From the NCBI GenBank assembly GCA_900762325.1, contig CAAFGG010000021.1, positions 1-24,280 on the forward strand: a DNA stretch of 24,280 nucleotides, in the 5' to 3' direction. The stretch's first letter is position 1. Every line of letters starts with the position of its first letter. The notes under the pieces were generated by a model. The model was given only the letters and a program-made list of their open reading frames with translations, did no database searches and was not told the DNA's origin. A program made the position numbers and the translations under genes. Below, one piece after another: positions 1 through 5,753 of the stretch. This stretch comes from an uncultured Collinsella sp. (GTDB lineage Bacteria > Actinomycetota > Coriobacteriia > Coriobacteriales > Coriobacteriaceae).

Positions 1-37
1 ATTCATATGGTTCTGTATAGGAAAAGGAATTTCTCGG

Positions 38-55
38 GGCCGCCTCTCGGCGGCC
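38..55 (-). terminator. Strong GC hairpin after the 6S-like RNA
   Basis: A perfect 7-bp stem (38-44 with 49-55) closes a 4-nt loop. It follows the 6S-like RNA on the minus strand. No U-run follows the stem, so it may be a processing or stability hairpin instead of an intrinsic terminator. Confidence 0.3.
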
Positions 56-61
56 TTGCGA

Positions 62-265
62 AAAACAAATCCAAGTTAGACCATTTCAAATGGTTCGATG
101 TCTGCCCGGATGCGACACAGCTTGTGTGTCCATCCTCGCAGTATCCGGTTCTCAAGGTGCACGCCCCGCGGCTCATCCGGTCCGACCGGGCCGCGCGGCA
201 AGGAGATATATTGCCAGACCGCGAAGCCCTGTGGGACGTCAATTCCACTCTTCACAAGTCCTACA
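62..265 (-). ncRNA. ssrS: Probable 6S RNA (RNA polymerase-binding regulatory RNA)
   Basis: No protein gene is credible in this stretch. Read on the minus strand it folds into a long rod. The apical stem pairs 168-172 with 190-194 around a small loop. Below it GAGA (minus, 150-153) pairs with TCTC, and 138-144 pairs with 208-214 with one mismatch. A separate 11-bp hairpin (108-112/131-135 and 114-119/125-130) sits on the 3' side of a large internal loop, and a closing stem pairs around 92-104 with about 235-250. The minus-strand string GAGAACC, then ACTGCGA, then a hairpin closely resembles the order in the E. coli 6S RNA as I remember it. 6S RNA mimics an open promoter and sequesters RNA polymerase. 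The ends are approximate; a T-rich stretch (61-69) lies near the 3' end and no clear promoter was found. The call rests on architecture and recalled motifs, not a covariance search. Confidence 0.5.
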
Positions 266-418
266 CAACATATTGCTTTCTATAGGTAATAGAAAGACTG
301 GTGCGGATCTTCCGCACGTATCAGATGATGACCCTTTGGTTCAGGAATATATAGAGATCGGTCACCTGTAAGTGTTTATCTACCCGCGCTTTTAGCAATG
401 TAGACCAGCGCTTTCGAT

Positions 419-456
419 AAAAAAAGAGGGAGCGCCGCGCACAACGCGACACTCCC
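419..456 (-). terminator. Intrinsic terminator of infC-rpmI-rplT
   Basis: On the minus strand, 445-456 pairs with 428-439 in a 12-bp stem containing two G-U wobbles and a 5-nt loop. It is followed closely by seven T residues (425-419). It lies about 20 bases after the rplT stop and ends the ribosomal operon. Confidence 0.9.
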
Positions 457-477
457 CTAGCGATTCAAGAGAATCTA

Positions 478-837
478 TTAGGCCTCGAGAGCCTTCTTGG
501 CGATGGTAGCCAGCTCGTTGAAGGACTCGATGTCCTCGTAAGCCATCTGAGCCAGGACCTTGCGGTCGAGCTCGATGCCGGCAACCTTCAGGCCGTGCAT
601 GAACTGAGAGTAAGAGATGTCGTTCAGACGAGCAGCAGCGTTGATACGAGTGATCCAGAGAGAACGGATCTCGCGCTTCTTGTTGCGGCGATCACGATAC
701 TGATACTGCAGGGAGTGCTGGACCTGCTCTTTAGCATGCTTGTAAGTACGCGAAGCGGCACCGTAGTAACCCTTCGCACGGTGCATAACGGTACGGCGCT
801 TCTTCTTGGCGGCAACAGCGCGCTTAATACGTGCCAT
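478..837 (-). CDS. rplT: 50S ribosomal protein L20
   Basis: The 119-residue product has the expected L20 length. It shows the family's basic N-terminus (MARIKRAVAAKKKRR), then an RAKGYYGAASRTYKHA stretch and the conserved core RDRRNKKREIRSLWITRINAAAR. L20 binds 23S rRNA early in 50S assembly. In many bacteria it also represses its own operon by binding the mRNA leader. An AGGAG lies about 10 nt before the ATG. It is the last gene of infC-rpmI-rplT, with a 46-nt gap after rpmI and a strong terminator just downstream. Identification is certain from sequence and gene order. Confidence 0.98.
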   Translation of the reverse strand: MARIKRAVAAKKKRRTVMHRAKGYYGAASRTYKHAKEQVQHSLQYQYRDRRNKKREIRSLWITRINAAARLNDISYSQFMHGLKVAGIELDRKVLAQMAYEDIESFNELATIAKKALEA

Positions 838-883
838 GTTCTATCAACTCCTAGACGGTAAAACGAAAAACGGGAACGCGAAC

Positions 884-1075
884 TTAGGCGAGACGCGACT
901 TGATGACCTTGCGGTCGGCAGCGGCGATCTCGGTCTCCTGACGGAAGCCACGCTTACGCTTGGTGGACTTCTTGCTCAGGATGTGGCTCTTGAAAGCCTT
1001 GGCGCGCATAAGCTTGCCGGTACCAGTCTTGCGGAAACGCTTCTTGGTGCCGCTGTGGGACTTCATCTTAGGCAT
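884..1075 (-). CDS. rpmI: 50S ribosomal protein L35
   Basis: The 63-residue, very basic protein begins MPKMKSHSGTKKRFRKTGTGK, the L35 signature, and keeps the HILSKKSTKRKR block. L35 is a small structural protein of the large subunit. The ATG has a good Shine-Dalgarno site (AAGGAG, 6 nt spacing). It lies 32 nt after infC and 46 nt before rplT, the conserved order of this operon, so the three genes are almost certainly co-transcribed from upstream of infC. Confidence 0.98.
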   Translation of the reverse strand: MPKMKSHSGTKKRFRKTGTGKLMRAKAFKSHILSKKSTKRKRGFRQETEIAAADRKVIKSRLA

Positions 1076-1107
1076 GAAATACTCCTTAATCGGTTACAGA
1101 ACACTAG

Positions 1108-1662
1108 TTACTTGGTATCGCTTGCCGCTTTATCCTCATCGAAGGCGCCCTTAATCGGGGCGAGCAGCATAAGCATGTTACGGCCTTCCATCTTAGGCTT
1201 GGACTCGACCGTAGCGTAAGGCTTGAGATCCTCGGCGAGACGCTCGAGAACGTTAAGGCCCTGCTCCGGGTGAGCCATCTCACGGCCGCGGAACATGATG
1301 GTGATCTTAACGCGTGCGCCCTTCTTGAGGAAACGCAGAACGTGGCCCTTCTTGGTCTCGTAGTCGCCAACGTCGATCTTTGGTCGGAACTTCATTTCCT
1401 TGACCTCGACCTTAGACTGGTTCTTACGAGCAGCCTTGGCCTTCATGGCCTGCTGGTACTTGAACTTACCGTAGTCCATAACCTTGCAGACCGGCGGCTC
1501 CGCGTTGGGAGCGATCTCGACCAGGTCGAGACCCTGGTCGTCGGCGACGCGCTGAGCATCGCGGATAGCGAACAGGCCGAGCTGAGAGCCATCGACGCCA
1601 ATCAAACGGCACGAAGATGCAGTAATCTCGTCGTTGATGCGGGTGTCATCAGACTTAGCTAT
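1108..1662 (-). CDS. infC: Translation initiation factor IF-3, apparent ATA start
   Basis: IF-3 binds the 30S subunit, prevents premature 50S joining and checks start codons. The product has the N-domain RINDEI...LIGVDGSQLG, the linker region PNAEPPVCKVMDYGKFKYQ and the C-domain KEMKFRPKIDVGDYETK...FLKKGARVKITIMFRGREM, all typical. An ATG exists at 1677, but the only strong ribosome-binding site (GGAGG, 1671-1675) overlaps that ATG. The same site stands 8 nt before an ATA at 1662. From the ATA the protein would read (M)AKSDDTRINDEI, 184 residues, which matches the usual short N-terminus. Rare start codons are a known feature of infC and allow IF-3 to repress its own translation. If the ATG is used instead, the protein has five more residues (189). 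Confidence 0.9.
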   Translation of the reverse strand: MAKSDDTRINDEITASSCRLIGVDGSQLGLFAIRDAQRVADDQGLDLVEIAPNAEPPVCKVMDYGKFKYQQAMKAKAARKNQSKVEVKEMKFRPKIDVGDYETKKGHVLRFLKKGARVKITIMFRGREMAHPEQGLNVLERLAEDLKPYATVESKPKMEGRNMLMLLAPIKGAFDEDKAASDTK

Positions 1663-1879
1663 TTTCCCTACCTCCATTCATAAAAAAATAACCCGGCGCT
1701 TCTCAGCAACCAGGTCGTACACATAGACATCCTCGATTTGAGGAAGAGAATCTAATTTGTATGACCAGTCAGCTGCTCATTGGCGCCAAAAGGTGGGAAC
1801 CCTCGGGTTCCTCTTTAGGGCATTGCGGGAACAACGCCTTGCGAATAATAACACGTACAGCGCGTTATCACATTACGTA
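1663..1879 (-). promoter_or_regulatory. infC operon leader region
   Basis: This non-coding stretch lies upstream of infC on the minus strand. It contains a hairpin at 1796-1811 (GGAACC stem, 4-nt loop) followed on the minus strand by a short T-rich run. A small CCTC/GAGG hairpin at 1731-1743 and a run of seven T (1681-1688 region) precede the start. L20 leaders at this position control the operon in several Gram-positive bacteria. I cannot recognise the L20-binding fold itself, and no clear -35/-10 pair is visible. The regulatory role is inferred from position and the hairpins. Confidence 0.4.
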
Positions 1880-1947
1880 CACGAAAAAGGGGCCTTGACC
1901 CCCTTGAACGTTCACTTGCATGTATGGTGCCCGAGGCGAGACTCGAA
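1880..1947 (-). repeat. Partial duplicate of tRNA-Leu 3' end and terminator
   Basis: This 68-nt stretch nearly repeats 2063-2131. Read on the minus strand it contains the end of a tRNA-Leu T-arm, the acceptor strand CTCGGGC-A-CCA, the same spacer and a second copy of the terminator (GGGG stem with T tail, 1884-1905). The 5' two thirds of a tRNA are missing, so it cannot encode a tRNA. Differences from the intact copy are confined mainly to the terminator loop and one spacer base. Confidence 0.85.
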
Positions 1948-2062
1948 GGGCCTTCGCTTCGCGAAGCCCCGGGCTTCGGGCGCGTGGCGCCCTCGCCACG
2001 CTCCGCTACAAACAGGCCACAGGCCTGTTTGCTTAACGCTTCGCGCGCTCACGCGAGTTCGG
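1948..2062. repeat. GC-rich hairpin cluster between the tRNA 3' copies
   Basis: The 115-nt insert holds several hairpins in a row. There is a CTTCG/CGAAG hairpin near 1952-1966 and a perfect 8-bp stem with 4-nt loop (1982-1989/1994-2001). A perfect 10-bp stem with 3-nt loop (2009-2018/2022-2031) follows. No ORF of interest runs through it. The compact palindromic design suggests a dispersed intergenic repeat, but only one copy is in the window. Confidence 0.6.
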
Positions 2063-2066
2063 CACG

Positions 2067-2089
2067 AAAAAGGGGGCCGCAACCCCCTT
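2067..2089 (-). terminator. Intrinsic terminator of tRNA-Leu
   Basis: On the minus strand an AAGGGGG/CCCCCTT stem (2083-2089 with 2070-2076) with a 6-nt loop runs into further T residues (2069-2067). It begins 20 nt after the tRNA CCA end. Confidence 0.8.
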
Positions 2090-2108
2090 GAACGCTCACT
2101 TGCATGTA

Positions 2109-2195
2109 TGGTGCCCGAGGCGAGACTCGAACTCGCACGTTGTTGCCAACGGTGGATTTTGAGTCCACTGCGTCTGCCAATTCCGCCACTCGGGC
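2109..2195 (-). tRNA. tRNA-Leu(CAA)
   Basis: The 87-nt minus-strand sequence forms a full cloverleaf. The acceptor GCCCGAG pairs with CTCGGGC, followed by discriminator A and an encoded CCA. The D-arm has TGGCGGAATTGGCAGACGC. The anticodon stem GTGGA/TCCAC carries loop CTCAAAA, so the anticodon is CAA and it reads UUG. A long variable arm (class II) and a T-arm with GTTCGAGTC are present. All of these are leucine identity features. A terminator follows. Confidence 0.97.
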
Positions 2196-2234
2196 ACGTA
2201 ATGCGTGAGTTAGTTTATCACAGCTTTCTACCGA

Positions 2235-3668
2235 TTAGTCCGAAAATGGAACTTCGAGCATTTCGATGAGCTCGACCGAACGGAGCATCTCGCGCTGACG
2301 GCATCCACGACCGTCGACCGAGACCTCCCCCATCTGGTTGTCATAGGGGTCCTCGCGCATGCCGTCGAAAGAGGGCTCAAACTCTGCCTGGAATCGATTG
2401 TTGGCCACCATGCGCCACGGGTCGAGATTGCCAAAGTAGTGACGGCGGCGCCACTCCTCCCCCATCCTGCGAGCAGAAGATCCAAATGACACGTCGGCGT
2501 TGAGCCAACCGGTCTGCGGCGTATAGAACTCTGCCCAGTCGTGCGACCCCACCGAATCGGGCGCAACATACAGGCCGCTCTGCCAACGGGCAGGCACGCC
2601 CGCGATACGGCACATGGCGATAAACGTGAGCGCCATAACGCCGCAATCGCCACGGAGCGAATGCGCGCAGTCATCGGCAATAGATCCCAAAAGCAGGTAC
2701 GGCGGCTGATAGCGATAGTCGACATACTGCGTCAGATAATCATAGATAGCACGGGCGCGATCGAGCGGATCCTCGAGTCCGTCAACAACACCGGCCGTCA
2801 GCTGCTGCAGATACGGCGTAAATGCAATGTGCGGACGATCCTCGGAAATATCCTCGGGCAGAGGCGCGTCCATACGCGGATGAACCGGAAGTGTGCCACC
2901 GTAGACATCACAATAAGCAGCATCGATGTGATAACGATAGGTCACCGAGAATGAGCGTTCACTCGAAGAAGACCACGAGGCGGTACGCGCCGAAGCGTTC
3001 GCGGGAGCAACAGCACCCTCCGGCGTCATGTCGAGAATCTCGACCCGAGACTGCTGGTGGCAGGTGGCGGCAACGGGAAGCCAAGCGCGAACGGTCTCCC
3101 CCTCTAGAGCGCCGGGGACAGACACAGATGCTTTAAGCGTAATGACGCGAGCCAATCCATTTTGCAACTCCATCTCCTTGAGCATCTCGTTGCGCAGTGC
3201 AATTCCGTCCGTAGGATCGGGACGCATGCCGGGGACCTCTTTGGAATATACGCGAAGCGAATCGAGGAAGTTGTCGAGAACGAACAGCTCGCCATCGATA
3301 AAGCGCCAGTCAATACGCTTACGGTCAATCAGATCGTCAAACTGCTCCTCGGTAAACTCAGGCCACTCCTCGCGAATCATCGCAATAGCTCGATCGCGCG
3401 ACACCGAAAAATGAAGCGGCGTCTCGATCATGCGATACCGCTCGGCACGAACGCAGGCTGCCAGGGAAGGCTCAGGATTCTGCCTCAAAAGACGATCACA
3501 AGCCGCAACAGCCTGCGTCAAATATCCGGCATCCTTGAGTCGAAGAATCTCGGGCGGCAGTCCAATATCGAGATGACGAAAGTCATCACAGCAAACATCA
3601 ATAGAGCAACCAACAGGACCCTCGTCAATAACCTTCCCATCCGAAGGCAGCACATTAATAACAGCCAT
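2235..3668 (-). CDS. Transglutaminase-like domain protein
   Basis: The 477-residue protein has a papain-like transglutaminase-like core near its C-terminus. Catalytic Cys is in RGDCGVMA (about residue 342), His in SHDWAEFY (about 376) and Asp in LNADVS (about 392), with the usual spacing. The first 170 residues contain a helical, TPR-like segment (AVAACDRLLRQNPEPSLAACV), and the middle part (about 175-250) looks beta-rich. There is no signal peptide or membrane segment, so it is predicted cytoplasmic; most characterised bacterial relatives are proteases or peptide/amide hydrolases. The start at 3668 was chosen because a GGAG lies 6 nt upstream; a TTG at 3746 would add 26 residues but has no ribosome-binding site. 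Its substrate is unknown and the neighbours give no clue. Confidence 0.85.
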   Translation of the reverse strand: MAVINVLPSDGKVIDEGPVGCSIDVCCDDFRHLDIGLPPEILRLKDAGYLTQAVAACDRLLRQNPEPSLAACVRAERYRMIETPLHFSVSRDRAIAMIREEWPEFTEEQFDDLIDRKRIDWRFIDGELFVLDNFLDSLRVYSKEVPGMRPDPTDGIALRNEMLKEMELQNGLARVITLKASVSVPGALEGETVRAWLPVAATCHQQSRVEILDMTPEGAVAPANASARTASWSSSSERSFSVTYRYHIDAAYCDVYGGTLPVHPRMDAPLPEDISEDRPHIAFTPYLQQLTAGVVDGLEDPLDRARAIYDYLTQYVDYRYQPPYLLLGSIADDCAHSLRGDCGVMALTFIAMCRIAGVPARWQSGLYVAPDSVGSHDWAEFYTPQTGWLNADVSFGSSARRMGEEWRRRHYFGNLDPWRMVANNRFQAEFEPSFDGMREDPYDNQMGEVSVDGRGCRQREMLRSVELIEMLEVPFSD

Positions 3669-3805
3669 ACCAAACTCCAAGTCATTAGAACTCTCGAAGC
3701 CCATTGTAGCTAGATAAATAGAAAGCCCCAACAAAGGAGCCATCAACGCCGCTGAACGGTAGCAAAAATGAATTCAGCCTCGTAACCCTGCAGCGAGTTA
3801 ACAAA

Positions 3806-3898
3806 GGAGGCCCCGTTCACCCGGAGCTTTTCCCATTGCGCGACTTCTGGCAAAGCCAGGTGAGCGCAAGGGAAAAGCGTAGGGTGAACGGGGCCTCC
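3806..3898. repeat. 93-nt nested inverted repeat, probable fba terminator
   Basis: A perfect 17-bp outer stem (3806-3822/3882-3898) encloses a second stem of about 15 bp (GCTTTTCCC...TTGCGC with GCGCAA...GGGAAAAGC, one unpaired A). A 5-bp CTGGC/GCCAG tip has an AAA loop. It lies 22 nt after the fba stop. On the minus strand it is followed by TTTGTT, so it may act as the fba terminator, although it is far longer than a normal one. Confidence 0.75.
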
Positions 3899-3920
3899 GA
3901 CGGGAAAGTTAAACCGCTAC

Positions 3921-4787
3921 TTACGCCTTGTTGACGGAGCCAAACTCCTCCATGAGCTCCTTGGTGCGAGCAACGATGGCGTCGCGACCAGGCTTGAGGA
4001 GCTTGCGGGGGTCAAAGCCCTTGCCCTGCTGATCCTTGCCAGCCTCGATGTACTCGCGAACGCCCTTGGCGAAGACGAGCTGCAGGTCGGTGTTGACGTT
4101 GATCTTGGAGATACCCAGGGAGATGGCCTTCTTGATCTGATCCTCGGGGATGCCGGTGCCACCATGCAGAACGAGGGGCAGGTCGCCGGTCTCGGCCTTG
4201 ATCTCGCCCAGACGCTCGAAGGAAAGGCCAGCCCAGTCGGCGGGGTACACGCCGTGGATGTTGCCGATACCGCAGGCGAGGAAGTCGACGCCCAGGTCAG
4301 CAATCTGCTTGCACTCAGCGGGGTCAGCGAGCTCGCCGTTGGAGGTCACGCCGTCCTCGGTGCCGCCGATACCGCCGACCTCGGCCTCGATGGACATGCC
4401 CTTGGAGTGGGCAAGCTCAACGAGCTCCTTGGTGCGGTCGAGGTTAAGCTGGAAGGTCTCCTCGTGAGAGCCGTCATACATGATGGACGTGAAGCCGGCC
4501 TCGATGCACTTGAAGCAGTCCTCGTAAGAACCGTGATCGAGGTGAAGGGCGACGGGAACGGTAACGCCCGTGGCCTCGACGGCAGCCTTGACCATGTCGG
4601 CGCAGACCTTGAAACCGCCCATCCACTTGGCGGCACCAGCGGTGCACTGAAGGATCAGCGGAGACTTGGCCTCCTCGGCGGCCTGGAGAATAGCCAGGGT
4701 CCACTCGAGGTTGTTGGTGTTGAAGGCACCGAGAGCGTACTTGCCGGCCTCGGCCTTCTTGAGCATGTCTGCTGCGTTGACGAGCAT
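3921..4787 (-). CDS. fba: Class II fructose-1,6-bisphosphate aldolase
   Basis: The 288-residue enzyme cleaves fructose 1,6-bisphosphate to glyceraldehyde 3-phosphate and dihydroxyacetone phosphate in glycolysis, using zinc. Family marks are GAFNTNNLEWT at the N-terminus and HLDHGSYEDC (zinc ligand His and catalytic Asp, about residues 82-86). There follow IEAEVGGIGGTEDG, GNIHGVY and LHGGTGIP (more metal ligands), and KINVNTDLQ for phosphate binding. The ATG at 4787 has an ideal AGGAGG at 8 nt spacing; longer upstream readings lack support. The gene appears to be monocistronic, with its own promoter region upstream and the 93-nt hairpin downstream. Confidence 0.97.
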   Translation of the reverse strand: MLVNAADMLKKAEAGKYALGAFNTNNLEWTLAILQAAEEAKSPLILQCTAGAAKWMGGFKVCADMVKAAVEATGVTVPVALHLDHGSYEDCFKCIEAGFTSIMYDGSHEETFQLNLDRTKELVELAHSKGMSIEAEVGGIGGTEDGVTSNGELADPAECKQIADLGVDFLACGIGNIHGVYPADWAGLSFERLGEIKAETGDLPLVLHGGTGIPEDQIKKAISLGISKINVNTDLQLVFAKGVREYIEAGKDQQGKGFDPRKLLKPGRDAIVARTKELMEEFGSVNKA

Positions 4788-4827
4788 AAAAGAAACCTCC
4801 TGTAAGGTTGCTCCGATAACGCCTGAG

Positions 4828-4855
4828 ATTTTACCACGACATACCCGAGCATAAA
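4828..4855 (-). promoter_or_regulatory. Possible fba promoter
   Basis: On the minus strand, a -10-like TAAAAT (4833-4828) lies 16 bp after a weak -35-like TTTATG (4855-4850). It is about 40 bp upstream of the fba start codon. The -35 match is poor, so this is only a candidate. Confidence 0.3.
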
Positions 4856-4981
4856 CGTTCGTTTGTTCACGAATACCATCCGATTGGACAAATTTTGACC
4901 GTTTGCCCCACAGAATCGACCCACTGGGGAAAATAGCTTGACGATTGAGCGGTCTTCGTGGTTCGAAAGACGGCTTCGAGC

Positions 4982-5665
4982 CTACATCTGCATAAACGGA
5001 TTCTGCATAAGTTCGCGCGCCATCGTGGTCGAATCGCCATGGCCCGTCAAGCAAACGGTATCGGGCGGAAGCGTCTTGGCAAGTTTGGAGAGCGAGCGCA
5101 TAATCGCCGCCTCGTCACCGCCGGAAAGATCGGTACGACCGTGGCTGCCCGGGAAAAGCGTGTCGCCCACAAAGGCGATGTTCCCCTGCTCGGTCGCGGC
5201 GAACAGGACGATGCCGCCCGGCGTATGCCCCGGCGTCTCAATCACCTGCAGGCAGACGTCGCCCACCTCGATTGTATCGCCCTCGGCAAGCAAACGCGTC
5301 GGCTCACTCGGATCGGGCGTCTCGATGCCCCACATGGCGCGCTGCTCCTCGATATTTGCGCGAGGTACCGTCACGTCCTTAGCGCACAACTCATATAGTG
5401 CGCCGTCGCCAACAACGGCTCGAACCCCGGCGACCCCGCCAACATGGTCGGCATGGCCGTGCGTGCAGACAGAGCCGAGTACGCGCACCTCGGGATGCGC
5501 GGTGCGGATATACTCCACAAGACGCTCGCCCTCCCACGCCGGATCGACGATTAAGCACTCGTCATTCGAAATCACGGCGTAACTGTTGGTCTGAATCGGG
5601 CCGTTGACGAGTGTCTCAATCGAAGCCGCACCTCGGGGTGTCAGGTCCAAAGTCATATCGCCCAT
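4982..5665 (-). CDS. MBL-fold metallo-hydrolase (glyoxalase II-like)
   Basis: The 227-residue protein carries the full metallo-beta-lactamase-fold metal site. This is THGHADH (about 68-74), TPGHTPGG (His about 147), FVGDTLF (Asp about 168) and TGHGD (His about 209), which would bind two metals. The size and the GPIQTNSYAV opening fit the hydroxyacylglutathione hydrolase-like subgroup, which hydrolyses thioesters or similar substrates in the cytoplasm. Its true substrate is unknown. The ATG at 5665 was chosen because AGGAGG lies 8 nt upstream; another ATG at 5671 is too close to that site. It follows rel on the same strand, though a hairpin (5683-5720) lies between them. Confidence 0.9.
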   Translation of the reverse strand: MGDMTLDLTPRGAASIETLVNGPIQTNSYAVISNDECLIVDPAWEGERLVEYIRTAHPEVRVLGSVCTHGHADHVGGVAGVRAVVGDGALYELCAKDVTVPRANIEEQRAMWGIETPDPSEPTRLLAEGDTIEVGDVCLQVIETPGHTPGGIVLFAATEQGNIAFVGDTLFPGSHGRTDLSGGDEAAIMRSLSKLAKTLPPDTVCLTGHGDSTTMARELMQNPFMQM

Positions 5666-5682
5666 GCGCATACCCTCCTTCT

Positions 5683-5720
5683 AAAATACGTTCGAGGCAC
5701 CAAACGATGCCTCGAACGTA
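5683..5720 (-). terminator. Hairpin between rel and the MBL hydrolase gene
   Basis: A perfect 13-bp inverted repeat (5687-5699/5708-5720) with an 8-nt loop is followed on the minus strand by TTTTAG. It lies 33 nt after the rel stop and directly before the MBL gene's ribosome-binding site. It probably terminates or attenuates readthrough from rel. Confidence 0.6.
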
Positions 5721-5753
5721 ACCAATATCTATGATGCTGAGAGGCTCTCGCAC

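Noticed and set aside
7..285. Plus-strand ORF of 92 codons
   Set aside because: It has no ribosome-binding site or recognisable domain, and it is antisense to the structured 6S-like RNA, whose hairpins explain the sequence better.
1880..2195. Prophage or integrative element at tRNA-Leu
   Set aside because: Only a duplicated tRNA end and 115 nt of hairpins are present; there is no integrase, recombination gene or phage gene nearby.
1757..2269. Plus-strand ORF of 170 codons
   Set aside because: It runs through the antisense of the tRNA, its partial copy and the hairpin repeat, so it is a chance open frame.
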